This document shows positions 43,988 to 54,400 of a stretch of 64,000 nt of DNA, piece by piece; positions within the stretch are counted from its first letter, which is position 1, and the number at the start of each line of letters is the position of its first letter. This stretch comes from Catalinimonas alkaloidigena. Its GTDB lineage: Bacteria; Bacteroidota; Bacteroidia; Cytophagales; Flexibacteraceae. The notes under the pieces are model-generated. The model did not search any database and was not told the origin of the DNA. It saw only the letters and a program-made list of their open reading frames with translations. The position numbers were made by a program, and so were the translations under genes. The stretch is taken from contig NZ_FNFO01000001.1 in NCBI RefSeq assembly GCF_900100765.1, positions 806,001 to 870,000 of the forward strand. The letters run 5' to 3'.

Positions 43988-46378
43988 TCACTCGCTCCGC
44001 AGGCTCTCGACCGGATTGGCATGGGCCGCGCGGAGCGAGTGGTAGCTGACGGTCAGCGCGGCAATGAGCAGCGCGGCGCCGCCCACCAGCAGAAAGGGCA
44101 CGGCACTCAGGCGGGTGCGGTACGCGAAGTCGGCGAGCCACTGTTGCGCCAGCCAGTAGGCCAGCGGAGCAGCCACCAGGCTGGCGATGCCCACAAGTTT
44201 CAGAAAATCTTTCCCCAGCATCACGACCAGTTCGGGCACCGAAGCGCCCAGCACCTTCCGTACCCCGATCTCTTTCGTGCGTTGCGCCGCCAGGAACGAC
44301 GCCAGCCCGAACATGCCCAGGGCAGCTACAAACAGGGTCAGCAGCGTGGCGTAGAGCAACGTCTGTCCGAAGCGCTCCTGTTCGCCGTAGAGGGCCGCGA
44401 AATCATCATCCAGAAACGAGTACCGCATGGGATGGGCGGGCTCGATCTGCCGCCAGAACCCCTCAACCGAGGCAAGGGTGGTCCGCAGATCCTGCGCCGC
44501 TACTTTCATGACGACCTGATACTGCCAGGGTTTGGCGCTGAACACCAGCGGCTGAATTTTGCGGTCCAGCCCCCGGTAATGGAAATCTTTCACCACGCCG
44601 ATGATGGTCCCAAATTGGTCGTCGCCGACGAACTTGAGGCCGTGGCCTACCGGGTTGGCCAGTTGGTGCTCCTGCACGAACGCTTCGTTGACCACAAAGG
44701 CGTTGCCGGTGTCGGACGGATGGTCGGCCGAGAAGTAGCGTCCTTCCTGGACATACAGCCCCAGCGTCGAGGCAAATTCTGTATCGGTGAAGTAGATGTT
44801 GGCGTTGATGTGTCCTTCCCGACCGGCAATGTCCATGGTGTAGTCGGCATGGGGCTGGCCGGGCACCGTGCTGGTTGTCGTGACCTGTTCGACGTGCGGA
44901 ATGCGGAGCAGCTCCGAGCGCAGGGACTGGATACGTTGCAGCCCCTCTTCCGAATTGAGCGGCACCACCAGCAGCTGACTAGCCTGAAAACCGAGTTCCT
45001 GATCCTGCATGAACCGCACCTGCCGGTAGATGAACGTCATCACCACGGCCAGCACAATGGCCAGCGTGAACTGGGCGACCACCAGCCCTTTGCGCAAGGT
45101 GCCGCTGGCCGAGCGACGCGCCTGTTTGCCACCCTTCAGGACGTCGGCCGGGCGGTAGGCCGCCAGGAAAAAGGCCGGGTAGAGTCCTGCCCCCACACCG
45201 ACCACCAACACCAGCGCCAGCATCCAGGGGAGCAGGTGCACCAGCGCCGCCCAGCCGAGCGTAAACGCGCGGTCCGTCACCTGATTGAACAGCGGCAGGG
45301 CGGCCTCGGCCAACAGCCACGCCAGCGGCAGGGCCACGAGCGTTTGCCCCACCGCCTCGACCAGGAATTGGGTAAGGAGTTGCTCTTTTGTTGCGCCGGT
45401 CACCTTGCGTACGCCCACTTCGCGGGCGCGCCGCGCGGCCTGTGCCGTGGCCAGGTTCATGTAGTTGATGCCCGCGATCAGCAGCACCACGCCCGCCACC
45501 AGCCCGAAGATGTAAAGGTTGCGGGCGTCGCCTGTCGAAGGTTCGGGTTCGCGTAACTGGGCAGAATGCAGGTGGATGTCCGCGACGGGTTGGAGCCGCC
45601 ACGTGGGGAAATCGTCTTCGCCGTATTGCATGCTGATCGACTGGTACTCTTTGGCAATGAAGCCGTTGCAGAGTTCAGTGATCTTCTGCTCGGCGGCCTT
45701 CGGGTCGGCACCGGGTTGCAGCGCGACGTACGTAGCGGCGTTGTTCCCCGTCCAGTGCTGCCAGTTGTCGCCGTAAAATTCAGGGTCGGTCAGGTAAGCT
45801 TCGTGCGTCAGGTGCGTAGGGCCTTCCGCAGGCGCCAGCACGCCCGTTACGGTGTAGTCGTGTTCGCCGTTGAACCGGAGAAGCTGCCCCACCGGGTTGG
45901 GCGCATCGCCGAAAAACCGGTGAGCCAGGTCGGCCGAGATCACGGCGGCGTAGGGCTGGTGCAGGGCCGTCTGCGGATTTCCCGCCTGCAAGGTGAGCGG
46001 CATCACGTCGAGCCAGTTGGTATCGACCATCGCCACGCCCTCCACGTACAGCGACTTCTCTTCGTGCGCCAGTAGCACCTCCCCATAGCCCATCACCCAC
46101 GCTGCCTTCTGCACATCGGGCAGCCGTTCAGGCAACGTCGGGGCGACCAGAAACGGGGTAAACACCGTGCCACCTGCCTTGTCGCCCCACTGACGATAGA
46201 CGCGGAAGATACGTTCCTGGTGCGGCAGATGCCGATCGTAGGCTTGTTCCTGACCAATGTAGAGAAGAATCAGCACGGCCACGGCCAAGCCGATGGAGAG
46301 CCCGACGACGTTCAGCAGAAAGTAGCCTTTTTGCTTGGCGAAATTTCGGAGGGCTAGGGTGAAGTAGTTCTGGAGCAT
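43988..46378 (-). CDS. FtsX/MacB-type ABC permease, solitary copy
   Basis: 796-aa double-FtsX permease of the same family as the four-gene array. The first helix is at about 20-42 (NVVGLSIGLAVAVLILLYIG). The central FtsX motif is RAREVGVRKVTGATKEQL and the C-terminal motif QRTKEIGVRKVLGASVPEL. Periplasmic domains lie between the helices. It has its own promoter-like element at 46406-46423 and operator at 46475-46513, nearly identical in layout to those of array member 1. No ATPase, membrane-fusion or outer-membrane factor gene is adjacent. It has no obvious link with the neighbouring glycan locus, which is on the opposite strand. Confidence 0.93.
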   Translation of the reverse strand: MLQNYFTLALRNFAKQKGYFLLNVVGLSIGLAVAVLILLYIGQEQAYDRHLPHQERIFRVYRQWGDKAGGTVFTPFLVAPTLPERLPDVQKAAWVMGYGEVLLAHEEKSLYVEGVAMVDTNWLDVMPLTLQAGNPQTALHQPYAAVISADLAHRFFGDAPNPVGQLLRFNGEHDYTVTGVLAPAEGPTHLTHEAYLTDPEFYGDNWQHWTGNNAATYVALQPGADPKAAEQKITELCNGFIAKEYQSISMQYGEDDFPTWRLQPVADIHLHSAQLREPEPSTGDARNLYIFGLVAGVVLLIAGINYMNLATAQAARRAREVGVRKVTGATKEQLLTQFLVEAVGQTLVALPLAWLLAEAALPLFNQVTDRAFTLGWAALVHLLPWMLALVLVVGVGAGLYPAFFLAAYRPADVLKGGKQARRSASGTLRKGLVVAQFTLAIVLAVVMTFIYRQVRFMQDQELGFQASQLLVVPLNSEEGLQRIQSLRSELLRIPHVEQVTTTSTVPGQPHADYTMDIAGREGHINANIYFTDTEFASTLGLYVQEGRYFSADHPSDTGNAFVVNEAFVQEHQLANPVGHGLKFVGDDQFGTIIGVVKDFHYRGLDRKIQPLVFSAKPWQYQVVMKVAAQDLRTTLASVEGFWRQIEPAHPMRYSFLDDDFAALYGEQERFGQTLLYATLLTLFVAALGMFGLASFLAAQRTKEIGVRKVLGASVPELVVMLGKDFLKLVGIASLVAAPLAYWLAQQWLADFAYRTRLSAVPFLLVGGAALLIAALTVSYHSLRAAHANPVESLRSE

Positions 46379-46405
46379 GCGTAACAGGGAAGTTTACCGA
46401 CAAGG

Positions 46406-46423
46406 TGCCAAGAAATCTGCCAA
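46406..46423 (-). promoter_or_regulatory. Conserved sigma-54-like promoter element
   Basis: The minus strand reads TTGGCAGATTTCTTGGCA, one base different from 27312-27329, and lies 28 bases before the permease ATG. The same caution applies on the -12 spacing. Confidence 0.6.
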
Positions 46424-46474
46424 ATCGAAAACCGGGCCTCTTCACGCAAAAGGGGGGATGGAGCGGTCGTATGG

Positions 46475-46513
46475 TGTCCGATTGTGGACAGGTCGCTGTG
46501 CGGGAACGGACAG
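46475..46513 (-). promoter_or_regulatory. Conserved double operator for the solitary permease
   Basis: TGTCC-GATTGT-GGACA (46475-46490) is a perfect dyad. CTGTGCG-GGAA-CGGACAG (46496-46513) is an imperfect one of the same type. They start 52 and 73 bases from the promoter element, as at 27382-27419. Confidence 0.6.
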
Positions 46514-46520
46514 GAGGAAA

Positions 46521-46670
46521 TCAGTGAAATACTGAATGAAGGAATGAGCGAAGAGCGCGGAGGGCGTGGCGCGAGGCACACGAGGTAGGTAGGGGGTGAC
46601 GTCCGACGGCTCGAAGGCGGATAGAAAAGGCCGTCGGTCGGCGGGCTGGGGCGCAAGAGAAAGGGTAGCG
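46521..46670 (-). repeat. Intergenic repeat family, inverted copy
   Basis: Reads in the opposite orientation to the other copies. The minus strand carries the core GCCGACCGACGGCCTTTT (46625-46642), identical over 18 bases to 56786-56803, then GCCGTCGGACGTCA, CCCTCCGCGC and CGCTCATTCCTTCATT. Confidence 0.65.
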
Positions 46671-46731
46671 CTGTTCTCTGGTAAAGGCGCTTCCCGCAGT
46701 CGAGTCGAAAGTCGTCTTTTCGGCGCGACGT

Positions 46732-46810
46732 ATAAACTCTTAACGCTCAATGCTGAACGCTATCACTCCTTAAGTCTTACGCTTTCAACGCCGAACGTTC
46801 AACCTCCAAG
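46732..46810. repeat. Degenerate AACGCT-type tandem repeats
   Basis: Successive near-repeats TTAACGCTCAATGCTGAACG, CTTACGCTTTCAACGCCGAA and CGTTCAACC fill the end of the 436-base gap before the oxidoreductase stop. No gene is present between 46379 and 46814. Confidence 0.5.
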
Positions 46811-46814
46811 CCCC

Positions 46815-47873
46815 TCACTCCGGGAATGCCACGGCTACGTCGGGGGTGGCAGGATAGCCGACGCAGGTGAGCACCCAGCCTTCTTTCAGGTCTTTTTCGG
46901 TCAGCACTTCGTTGACCGACATTTCCACGCGGCCCGACGTGCAGACGGCGGCGCAGGTGCTGCAGATGCCCCCCAGGCAACTGTACGGCAGCGTAAGGCC
47001 CTGATCGAGGGCCGCCCGCAAAATCGGCTTGCCGTAGGGTACTTCTACCCGGTCGGTTTTTCCCCGGTAGGTAACGGCCACGGTTTTGTCGGACTTGTCC
47101 TGGATCAGCGTTTTTTCAATGCCTTTTTTCTCGGTCACCACCACGAAATTCTCCCGGTGGATGTGGTCTTCGCGAAAGCCCATCACCCGGATGATCATGT
47201 GACACATGCGCATGAACGTGAACGGTCCGCAGAGGAAGAACTGGGCGTTTTCTTTGGCAAAATGCACGTTGGTGCGCAGCAGTTTCTTCAGGAGAAACAC
47301 GTTGAGGTGGCCGTGGTGCCCGTGGGTTTTGTCGGCGGGATCACTGAAAATAAACACGATTTTCAGCCGGTCGGGGTGCTGGCGCGCCAGCGCTTGCAGC
47401 GACTCGTAAAAGATGGTCGATTGCTCATTATGGTTGCTGTAAATCAGCGTAATGCGGCTCTGCGGCTCTTTCGCTAGGGCGGTCCGCAGCAGGCTGTAGA
47501 GGGGGGTGATGCCACTGCCGGCGGCGATCATCACCAAATCGCGTGGCTGGGACCCGGCGGGGAGGGTAAACCGGCCGGTTGGGGGGAGGGCCTGCAGCAC
47601 ATCGCCGACTTGCACATCTTCGAACAAAAGGTGCGAAACCACCCCGAAGGGTACTTTTTTAAACGTGATGGCCAGGTGGGCGTCGAGCCCCGGCGCGGTA
47701 CTCAGCGAATACGAACGGCGGATTTTTTCGCCCTTGACTTCAAACACAAACGTCAGGAACTGACCGGCTTTGTACGGGAGGGTTGTGGGCGATTCGGGCA
47801 GGAGCCGGAGGGTGCGGGCATCGGGAGTTTCGTCGAGGATTTCAGTTACTTTCAGTCTTACCAAAGACTCCAT
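46815..47873 (-). CDS. FAD/NAD(P)-binding reductase fused to 2Fe-2S ferredoxin domain
   Basis: 352-aa soluble electron-transfer protein of the PaaE/HCP-reductase type. It has an FAD domain with IRRSYSLSTAP, and an NAD(P)-binding domain with VMIAAGSGITPLYSLLRTAL and FFLCGPFTFMRMC. A C-terminal plant-type ferredoxin follows, with cysteines C299, C304, C307 and C337 (CLGGICSTC and VLTCVG). It passes electrons from NAD(P)H through FAD and the cluster to a partner not encoded here. The start was set at the ATG at 47873, directly before the FAD domain; the frame is open 42 bases further. Paa genes are absent nearby, so a phenylacetate role is not indicated. Confidence 0.92.
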   Translation of the reverse strand: MESLVRLKVTEILDETPDARTLRLLPESPTTLPYKAGQFLTFVFEVKGEKIRRSYSLSTAPGLDAHLAITFKKVPFGVVSHLLFEDVQVGDVLQALPPTGRFTLPAGSQPRDLVMIAAGSGITPLYSLLRTALAKEPQSRITLIYSNHNEQSTIFYESLQALARQHPDRLKIVFIFSDPADKTHGHHGHLNVFLLKKLLRTNVHFAKENAQFFLCGPFTFMRMCHMIIRVMGFREDHIHRENFVVVTEKKGIEKTLIQDKSDKTVAVTYRGKTDRVEVPYGKPILRAALDQGLTLPYSCLGGICSTCAAVCTSGRVEMSVNEVLTEKDLKEGWVLTCVGYPATPDVAVAFPE

Positions 47874-48102
47874 AAGCAAAGGCGCGTTTAGGAAGTGTGG
47901 CTTTTCGCCAGCCACGGGTTATCGTTCAGAGCCTCCGTCTCGGACAAGAGGTCACACCCTATAGACGTAAGGAAGGCCCGGGTGTTTGCCAAAGTGACGA
48001 TTTTTGGCCTAAAAAAGCCAAACGGCTTACGCCCTGCCACCGCTGCCCGCCGGCCCGACCGACTGTCCACGTACAACGGCTGCGTATCTTCAGCACCTGC
48101 CC

Positions 48103-48759
48103 ATGAAAAGCATCACGATGACCTTACTACGAACGGCTGGTCGCCTGCTGCTGGCCCTGGTGGCGCTGTGCGTTATCTACAGCGTGGTGGCGCTGGTCCT
48201 GACGTTCTGGACGGTCGAACGGCCACGCGCATGCCCGCCCACGCGGACCCTCTACCTCACCACCAACGGCGTGCACCTCGACCTCGTCGTGCCGGTCGAC
48301 CACGCCAGTGCCGCACTGAAAACAGGACTACGTCTGCAAGGCGACGACCGGTTTCTGGCGTTCGGGTGGGGAGACCGGGAATTTTACCTGCACACGCCTA
48401 CCTGGAACGACCTGACCTTGCAGACCGCCGTACAGGCGTTGTTCTGGAAAAGCGCCACGCTGATGCACGTCACGCGCTACCGCCAGCCGCAGACGCACTG
48501 GATCGCCGTGCCGTTGTGCGAAGAACAACTGGAAGAGCTGATGGCCTACATCGACCAATCGTTCGCCACCGACGCCGCCGGAAAGGTGTTGCTGCCCGGC
48601 GAGGGCTACGGTCCGCGCGATGACTTCTACAAAGCGCGCGGCAGTTATTCTTGTCTGAATACCTGCAACACCTGGGGCAATACGGGCTTGCAGAAGATCG
48701 GCCTCAAAACGCCCCTCTGGACCCCTTTCGACTTCGGGGTGCTCCGCAACTTCGAGTGA
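48103..48759 (+). CDS. DUF2459 / TIGR02117 family protein
   Basis: 218-aa protein with one N-terminal membrane segment (LLLALVALCVIYSVVALVLT) and an extracytoplasmic domain. LYLTTNGVHLDLVVPV, LAFGWGDREFYLHTPTW and the C-terminal YSCLNTCNTWGNTGL are the hallmarks of the uncharacterised DUF2459 family, sometimes noted near urease or polyhydroxyalkanoate genes elsewhere. The conserved H, C and N residues suggest a papain-like hydrolase fold, which is only an inference. It converges with the next gene 3 bases apart. Confidence 0.88.
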   Translation: MKSITMTLLRTAGRLLLALVALCVIYSVVALVLTFWTVERPRACPPTRTLYLTTNGVHLDLVVPVDHASAALKTGLRLQGDDRFLAFGWGDREFYLHTPTWNDLTLQTAVQALFWKSATLMHVTRYRQPQTHWIAVPLCEEQLEELMAYIDQSFATDAAGKVLLPGEGYGPRDDFYKARGSYSCLNTCNTWGNTGLQKIGLKTPLWTPFDFGVLRNFE

Positions 48760-48762
48760 GGG

Positions 48763-51288
48763 TTACCGCACGATCTGCACCCAACCACGGAACGTCTGTC
48801 GATAATTCGAACGTAGGGCGTAGTTACAGGGCAGCACATCGCAAGCAGGAATGTAGAATTCGGAAAGCACATCCAAGAAATAATAGTACGTACCAGCCGC
48901 TAAGGGATTTCCTTGATTAGTTAAACCCTGCCAGTCGTTACGGTAAGGCGTCTGTGCGTAGACTTGCTTGCCCCAGCGATTGTAAACGACCAGCCGGGCT
49001 TGCGGGTAAAACTCTAGATTTTTGACCGTAAACGTTTCGTTAGGCCCTTTGTGGTTGGGCGAAAACACGTTTGGGATTAGTAAGGGATGAGGGAAGTTCA
49101 GGTATACCGGGTTGGACCAGGCTGCCACGGGCCCCAGGTTGTCGGTACCTACTGCCCGGATCATGTACTGATGAAAAAAGCCGTCCTGCCCCCGTGGTGC
49201 CGTGTACGTTAACGGGGTGGCCAGAGAGCCCGCTACTGCATCGATCTTACGCCATCCTGCACTCTGTTCCACGCGTTGCCAGATTTCGTAATGATCGACC
49301 GGCCAGCCTTCGTAGGCAGTCCAGGTGAGCGTAATCAGTTGGTTCGTGGTGTCATTAGTGCCCGTCAGAAAAACCGGGCGGTGAAAAAGACTAAAGACTG
49401 TGTCACCGCAGGTGTTGAAGCCACGGATGCGATACCGGGGTAGATCTTCTTGCAGTGAGGGAGTATCAATAAAAAGGTCCCCTTGCCCGTAGGGAGTTAC
49501 GCGCACAGCACCGGCTCTGGAGGTTTCCAGGGCGGGGGATTGTAACAAATCAGGACGGTTGGTAGACCAGACCACGTGTACCACATCGGTCTGTATGGTA
49601 TCGAACGAGGCATAACGTAACGAAAGTGTCGTGGGGTCGTCGACAACTCGTACTCGTACTGTATCAGACAGGCCCGCACAGACGGTGTCGATTGTGGTAC
49701 TCTGTTCTTGTACCCACAGGAGATGTTCCCCTGTACCCTGCCAGTCAACGGTGATGTGAGACGAGCCTTGTCCAGAGACAACCGTGCCGCCCACAGCCTC
49801 CCAGGTATACACCGAACCGGTTGTTGGGAGCACATGGTAGGCTTGCCCGTCGACTCGGTTCGCACAGAGAAGCGTCGGACCTTGAGGTACGGGAGGCTCC
49901 AGTCTTACCTTGATTTTGACTGGCAGTACTCCCTCTGCAAAACAACCGTACCTGCTTACACCGGCCACGAGTACCGAAGCTGCCGGGTGGGTTGGGCCCC
50001 AGTTGACGGTAATGGTGTCGGTGCCCTGCCCGGATACGATGGTGCCGCCTTCCACGGTCCAGGTATACAAATCGGCGTTTCCTTCTTGAACCCAGTACCG
50101 GACGCCCTCTATCCGGGGACATACGGTCTGGCTGCCGGCCAAGGACCATTGGGGGCGCGCCAGCAGGTACGACGGAAAGAGTGGTAGCCCAAAGAAACTG
50201 TTTGGCATTGGAAACATGTAGGTTTGGGCATCGGGAGCGCACGCCCGGCCTTTTTGTTCCGGAAGGCTAATAACTCCCAGGCTGTACTGCTGCAAGTCCA
50301 GCGGAAGCCAGCGGAAGTAAATACGCCCGTCGGCCCCCAGCTGAAGCTGAATCGGGTTACTCAGCGGTTCCGGTGCCTCCCACACCAAGGTTTGCGAGGC
50401 GCGAATGGCAGCCTCTGAACCCGCCCGAATATCAAATTGGAAAATCTGACGATCGATGCTCAGGTAAAGCAAGTTTCCGGAAGGAGAAAATTCTGCGGCG
50501 GGACTGGTAGGAATGTTTCTTATGTCGGAATAGAACAGCTGTCTGGGACGCATCACTTTCCCGGTCGCCAGATCGAAGTCAGCAAGGAAAAAGCTGCCCG
50601 GAGCATTGGCGAAGACGAGCCGGTCTGCGGTTGGTGACAAGCGCCTGAAACTCCAGTACGTCAAACCCAACGCTGCCATGGTCTCGTTGGAACTTACCGG
50701 AAGCGTATCGACTCCTGCCTCCGTCACGGCATACGATTCCAAGCGGGTACTGCCCATCACCCATACGGTATCTTCCGCGCAGCCCGCCGTGGCGGTGATG
50801 TAGGAAGTTCCGTATCCGCGTAGCCTAGCCGGGCGTTGCACTACGTCGCCCTTGCCCTCGTTGGCACGCATATCAACTAACGTATAATCGAGGGCCGTTT
50901 CAAGATTCACACCTGTAGTAATACTGACGAAGACATAATACAAACCAGGGTGCTGCGGTCGGGGCACAATCATGACCGCGCTGACAGAATTTAGATGAAG
51001 ATCTGCTCCATTGGGCATGATGGTTCCCCCCCGGTCGTAGACGTGGTATCCATCTGAGTAAAAGAGGAGATTTCCTTCCGCGTCGGAAACGGATGCAAAC
51101 GAGTTTCTGAAATGGAGCGCCACCGCCCCCGGAAAGGGTGTAAGTTGGGGCGGATCGGTCTGAAAGTCCAGCTGATCCTGGTTTGTCAGTAACCAGTGTG
51201 CCGTTTCTAGCTGAGCCAAGGCAGGCGCGCAAAAAAATCCTAGGAGGGCTAGTAGCCCCCCCAGCCCGAGTGGGTGGAAGCGTTTCAT
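48763..51288 (-). CDS. T9SS type B surface protein with gliding-associated C-terminal domain
   Basis: 841-aa exported protein. The signal peptide ends at APALAQ. Residues 27-370 form a propeller-like domain starting with WLLTNQDQLDFQTDPPQLTP and containing LLFYSDGYHVYDRGG, seen in many Bacteroidota surface proteins. Residues about 390-550 are two PKD/Ig-like domains (YTWTVEGGTIVSGQGTDTI and YTWEAVGGTVVSGQGSSHI). A fibronectin-III-like part follows. The last 90 residues (IPNVFSPNHKGPNETF, VYNRWGKQVY, AAGTYYYFLDV) form the CHU_C type B T9SS sorting domain. It is therefore secreted by the gliding/T9SS machinery; the specific role is unknown. Confidence 0.92.
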   Translation of the reverse strand: MKRFHPLGLGGLLALLGFFCAPALAQLETAHWLLTNQDQLDFQTDPPQLTPFPGAVALHFRNSFASVSDAEGNLLFYSDGYHVYDRGGTIMPNGADLHLNSVSAVMIVPRPQHPGLYYVFVSITTGVNLETALDYTLVDMRANEGKGDVVQRPARLRGYGTSYITATAGCAEDTVWVMGSTRLESYAVTEAGVDTLPVSSNETMAALGLTYWSFRRLSPTADRLVFANAPGSFFLADFDLATGKVMRPRQLFYSDIRNIPTSPAAEFSPSGNLLYLSIDRQIFQFDIRAGSEAAIRASQTLVWEAPEPLSNPIQLQLGADGRIYFRWLPLDLQQYSLGVISLPEQKGRACAPDAQTYMFPMPNSFFGLPLFPSYLLARPQWSLAGSQTVCPRIEGVRYWVQEGNADLYTWTVEGGTIVSGQGTDTITVNWGPTHPAASVLVAGVSRYGCFAEGVLPVKIKVRLEPPVPQGPTLLCANRVDGQAYHVLPTTGSVYTWEAVGGTVVSGQGSSHITVDWQGTGEHLLWVQEQSTTIDTVCAGLSDTVRVRVVDDPTTLSLRYASFDTIQTDVVHVVWSTNRPDLLQSPALETSRAGAVRVTPYGQGDLFIDTPSLQEDLPRYRIRGFNTCGDTVFSLFHRPVFLTGTNDTTNQLITLTWTAYEGWPVDHYEIWQRVEQSAGWRKIDAVAGSLATPLTYTAPRGQDGFFHQYMIRAVGTDNLGPVAAWSNPVYLNFPHPLLIPNVFSPNHKGPNETFTVKNLEFYPQARLVVYNRWGKQVYAQTPYRNDWQGLTNQGNPLAAGTYYYFLDVLSEFYIPACDVLPCNYALRSNYRQTFRGWVQIVR

Positions 51289-51359
51289 AGCAAGCGAGTT
51301 CTTCTACAGGACGCAAAGAATCGTAGAAGTGCGGGGGCTCGGAAAACTTTTTTCTGGCT

Positions 51360-51395
51360 TCCGGAAAAAGAAAGAGCCCCGACATTCGTCGGGGC
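51360..51395 (-). terminator. Intrinsic terminator after the amidohydrolase gene
   Basis: GCCCCGAC at 51376-51383 pairs with GTCGGGGC at 51388-51395 with a 4-nt loop. On the minus strand the stem is followed by TCTTTCTTTTT. It lies 46 bases past the stop at 51441. Confidence 0.85.
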
Positions 51396-51440
51396 CTTTT
51401 CCTCCTAATCACTCATTAACCTAAAGGGGGAGGCGCTGGC

Positions 51441-54400
51441 TCAGGGTTTGGTGAGCAGCGCGTCGATGTCGTAGCGGATGCCGTTTTTAAAAACGGTCTC
51501 CACGTTCCAGGTGTCTTCAATGCGTTGGAGCGGATCGCCGCTGACAATGACCAGATCGGCCAGTTTGCCGGGTTCCAGGCTGCCCAGGTCCTTGCCGACC
51601 CCGATGGCCTCGGCCGACCAGAGGGTAGCGGAGCGCAATGCCTCGAAGGGCGTAAACTTCCCGTCCTCTACGAAGTTGTGGATCTCTACGTGCAGGCTGG
51701 TGCCGTACGGAATGAAGGGCGAGTCGGTGCCGGGGGTGATGCGTGCGCCGTTGTCGAGCAGCGTGCGGATGGTCGGGCCGACGGCTTTGTAGTTTTCCAG
51801 GTAGCCGGGGCGTATTTTCGAAATCATCGCGGCCGACTGTTGCATGCCCGCCACGTATGCGGCCGGATAAAGGGCCAGAAACTGGCGGTTGGTCTGGATC
51901 GTGGTGTCGCGCGTGTATTCGGTGTAGAACCCGCCGGTCAGAGCCACGGTCGGTGTGATGTTGATGCCCGACTGCGCAATGATCTGGATCACGTCCTGAT
52001 ACGAATGATTCAGCTCTGTGAGCTTGGGCGAGTAGCCCCGGCGGCTCGTGGCTCCGATGTGTTCCACCATGTCGACACCGTAGTGGGTAGAGGGGTAGAT
52101 CTCGTGCGAAGAGACAGGAATGCCGTGCTCGTGCGCAAAGTGGGTGATGCGTTCCTGCATCAGGTCGGAGATGCGCACGTACGTCTTGATCATGTCGTAG
52201 TCGAGGCGGGCGGCGCGCTCCAGTTCCAGTTCGACCTGCCCGCCGGTCGAGATGCTGTTCGCCAGGCCGTAGTACACCCGTTCGCCGTCGGTGAGGTTGC
52301 CGGTGAAGAACTCCCGCGGGCCGGGTTGCGCCCCGCTGCTCCAGGCCTCTTTCCGTTGCAGGGCGTCGTAGGGATCGGCACCGGGTTCGCGCACGGACGT
52401 GATGCCGTAAGACAGCCACGTGCGGCCCAGGATTTCGCCCACGCCGGTGTACTGGTGGGAGTGCATTTCGAACAGACCGGGCATCACCACCTTGTCCGAC
52501 GCGTCGACCAGCGTGCCGTTGCGTCCGTCCTGGTGGGGGAGGATGTCGCGGATGCGATTGCCTTCCAGCACCACGTCGACGTTTTCCCGGTAGTGCTCGT
52601 TTTTGCCGTCGAACAGCCGACCCGCGTGGATCACGACGGTGCCGCTCGGCTTCTCAGGCGACCAGGACAAGTTCATCGGGATTTCCTCAACGGTGCCGGT
52701 CAGGAGGTCTACTCGTTTGAGTTGATCGATGGCTAAGAAGACGATCGTTTGGGAGTCACCGGTCCAGGTCGGTACGTCGGAAAGCTCGTTCGTCAGGCGG
52801 CGTGGCGGCCCGACCGGGTTGCCCTGCGGATCGACCTGCACGGTCCAGAGCAAGCCGTCTTGAATGTAGGCCATCTTCCGGCCGTCGGGCGACCAGACGG
52901 GGCCGTTTTTGCCGCGCGTGCCGAGGGTGCGGTTGGTCAGGGGCGACATCCAGCGGTCGGGCTTCCCCTCGGGGGAGACGAGCAGTACCTTGCTGACGCC
53001 TTCGCGGTAACGGCCCGAATAATGTTCCAGCGCCGAGAGGGCGATGGTTTTGCCGTCGGCCGACCAGGTAGGCTTGCTGGGAACAAACAGCTCTTCGTGC
53101 AGTTTCTTCGGCTCGCCCCCGGTCGCGGCCACCACGTGCAGCGCGCCTTTGCCCCACACGTTGCGGGCGTCGTTCTCGTAAAAGGCGATCTGCGTACCGT
53201 CGGGCGACCACGAAGGGAACATCGCGTATCCCGGCAGGTCGGCCACGCACTTGTCGGTGCCGGTGCTCAGGTCGCGCACCCACAAATCCATGTTGCCGCT
53301 GCGATCCGACACGTACGTCAGGAATTTTCCGTCGGGCGACCAGGCCGGATCGAGTTCGACGTACACGTCGTCGGTCAGTTTCTCGGGTGTGGGGTTGCCC
53401 AGCGTCAGTTGCCAGAGGTTGCCCAGCGCCGTGAAGACCACCTTGGTGCCGTCGGGCGAGACGACCGGTCCCATAATGCCCTTGGCGGGGCGGGGTGTGG
53501 TGTCGTCGAAATCGTATTTCTTCCGTTCGTAGGCCGTCCGATCCAGCGTCACGTCCGCCTGAAACGGGATGGCTTTCGGCTTGCGTTTAGTGTCGATCCG
53601 CTTGCGCTTGAGTTGCCCGTCGGCGGTGTAAATAAGTTCGTTTCCGGTCAGCCACGCGGCCTTGAAGGGGAACACGTCTTCGCCCGTCGTGCTCAGTACC
53701 GTCTCGGTTTTGGTGGCCGGATCGTAGCGAATCAACTGGGTGGTCGAGCCAGTCGAGGCGTTGTAGGTCAGCGTTGTTCCGTCAGGACTCCACGAGGCCC
53801 CGGAGAGTTCGCCGGCTTTCGGAATCAGCAGCGTGGCTTCCTGGCCGGGCACCACGGTGTAAATGCCGGGTTGTTCACGTTCGGCGGCAAAGATGATCTG
53901 TTTTCCGTCCGGCGACCACGAAGGAAAGTATTCGTCGGCCGGATCGTGCGTTACCTGCGTCAACGCGCCCGAAGCGACGTCGAGCGTCCAGATGTTGTAG
54001 TTGCCTTTGCTGTTGTCCGAAACGCGATCCGACGAAAAAACGAGTTGCGTGCCGTCGGGCGACCAGTGTGGCTCGCGTTCGTCGTAAATGCCGTAGGTAA
54101 GTTGTTTCAGCCCCGAGCCATCTTTTTTCACCGCCCAGAGGTGAAAGTTGCCGTCGCGATACGACTGAAAAGCGACCCAGGTGCCGTCGGGCGACCAGGT
54201 AGGTTGCCGTGCGTCGTTGTAGGGGTCGGTCAGCGGTACGGCTTTGCCACCGGCAACGGGAACGCTCCAGATGGTGCCCTGCACGTCGAGTGCCAGCGTG
54301 CTTTTGTCGGGCGAAAGGGCCATGGCCATGTTGGTACCTTCGGTCAGCGTGACGGTGACGGAATCGGGTCGGGGCTGGGCCAGGGTAGCGAACGAGGCCA

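Noticed and set aside
48763-49070. Possible terminator between the convergent DUF2459 and T9SS type B genes
   Set aside because: Only 3 bases separate the stop codons and no stem followed by a U-tract was found.
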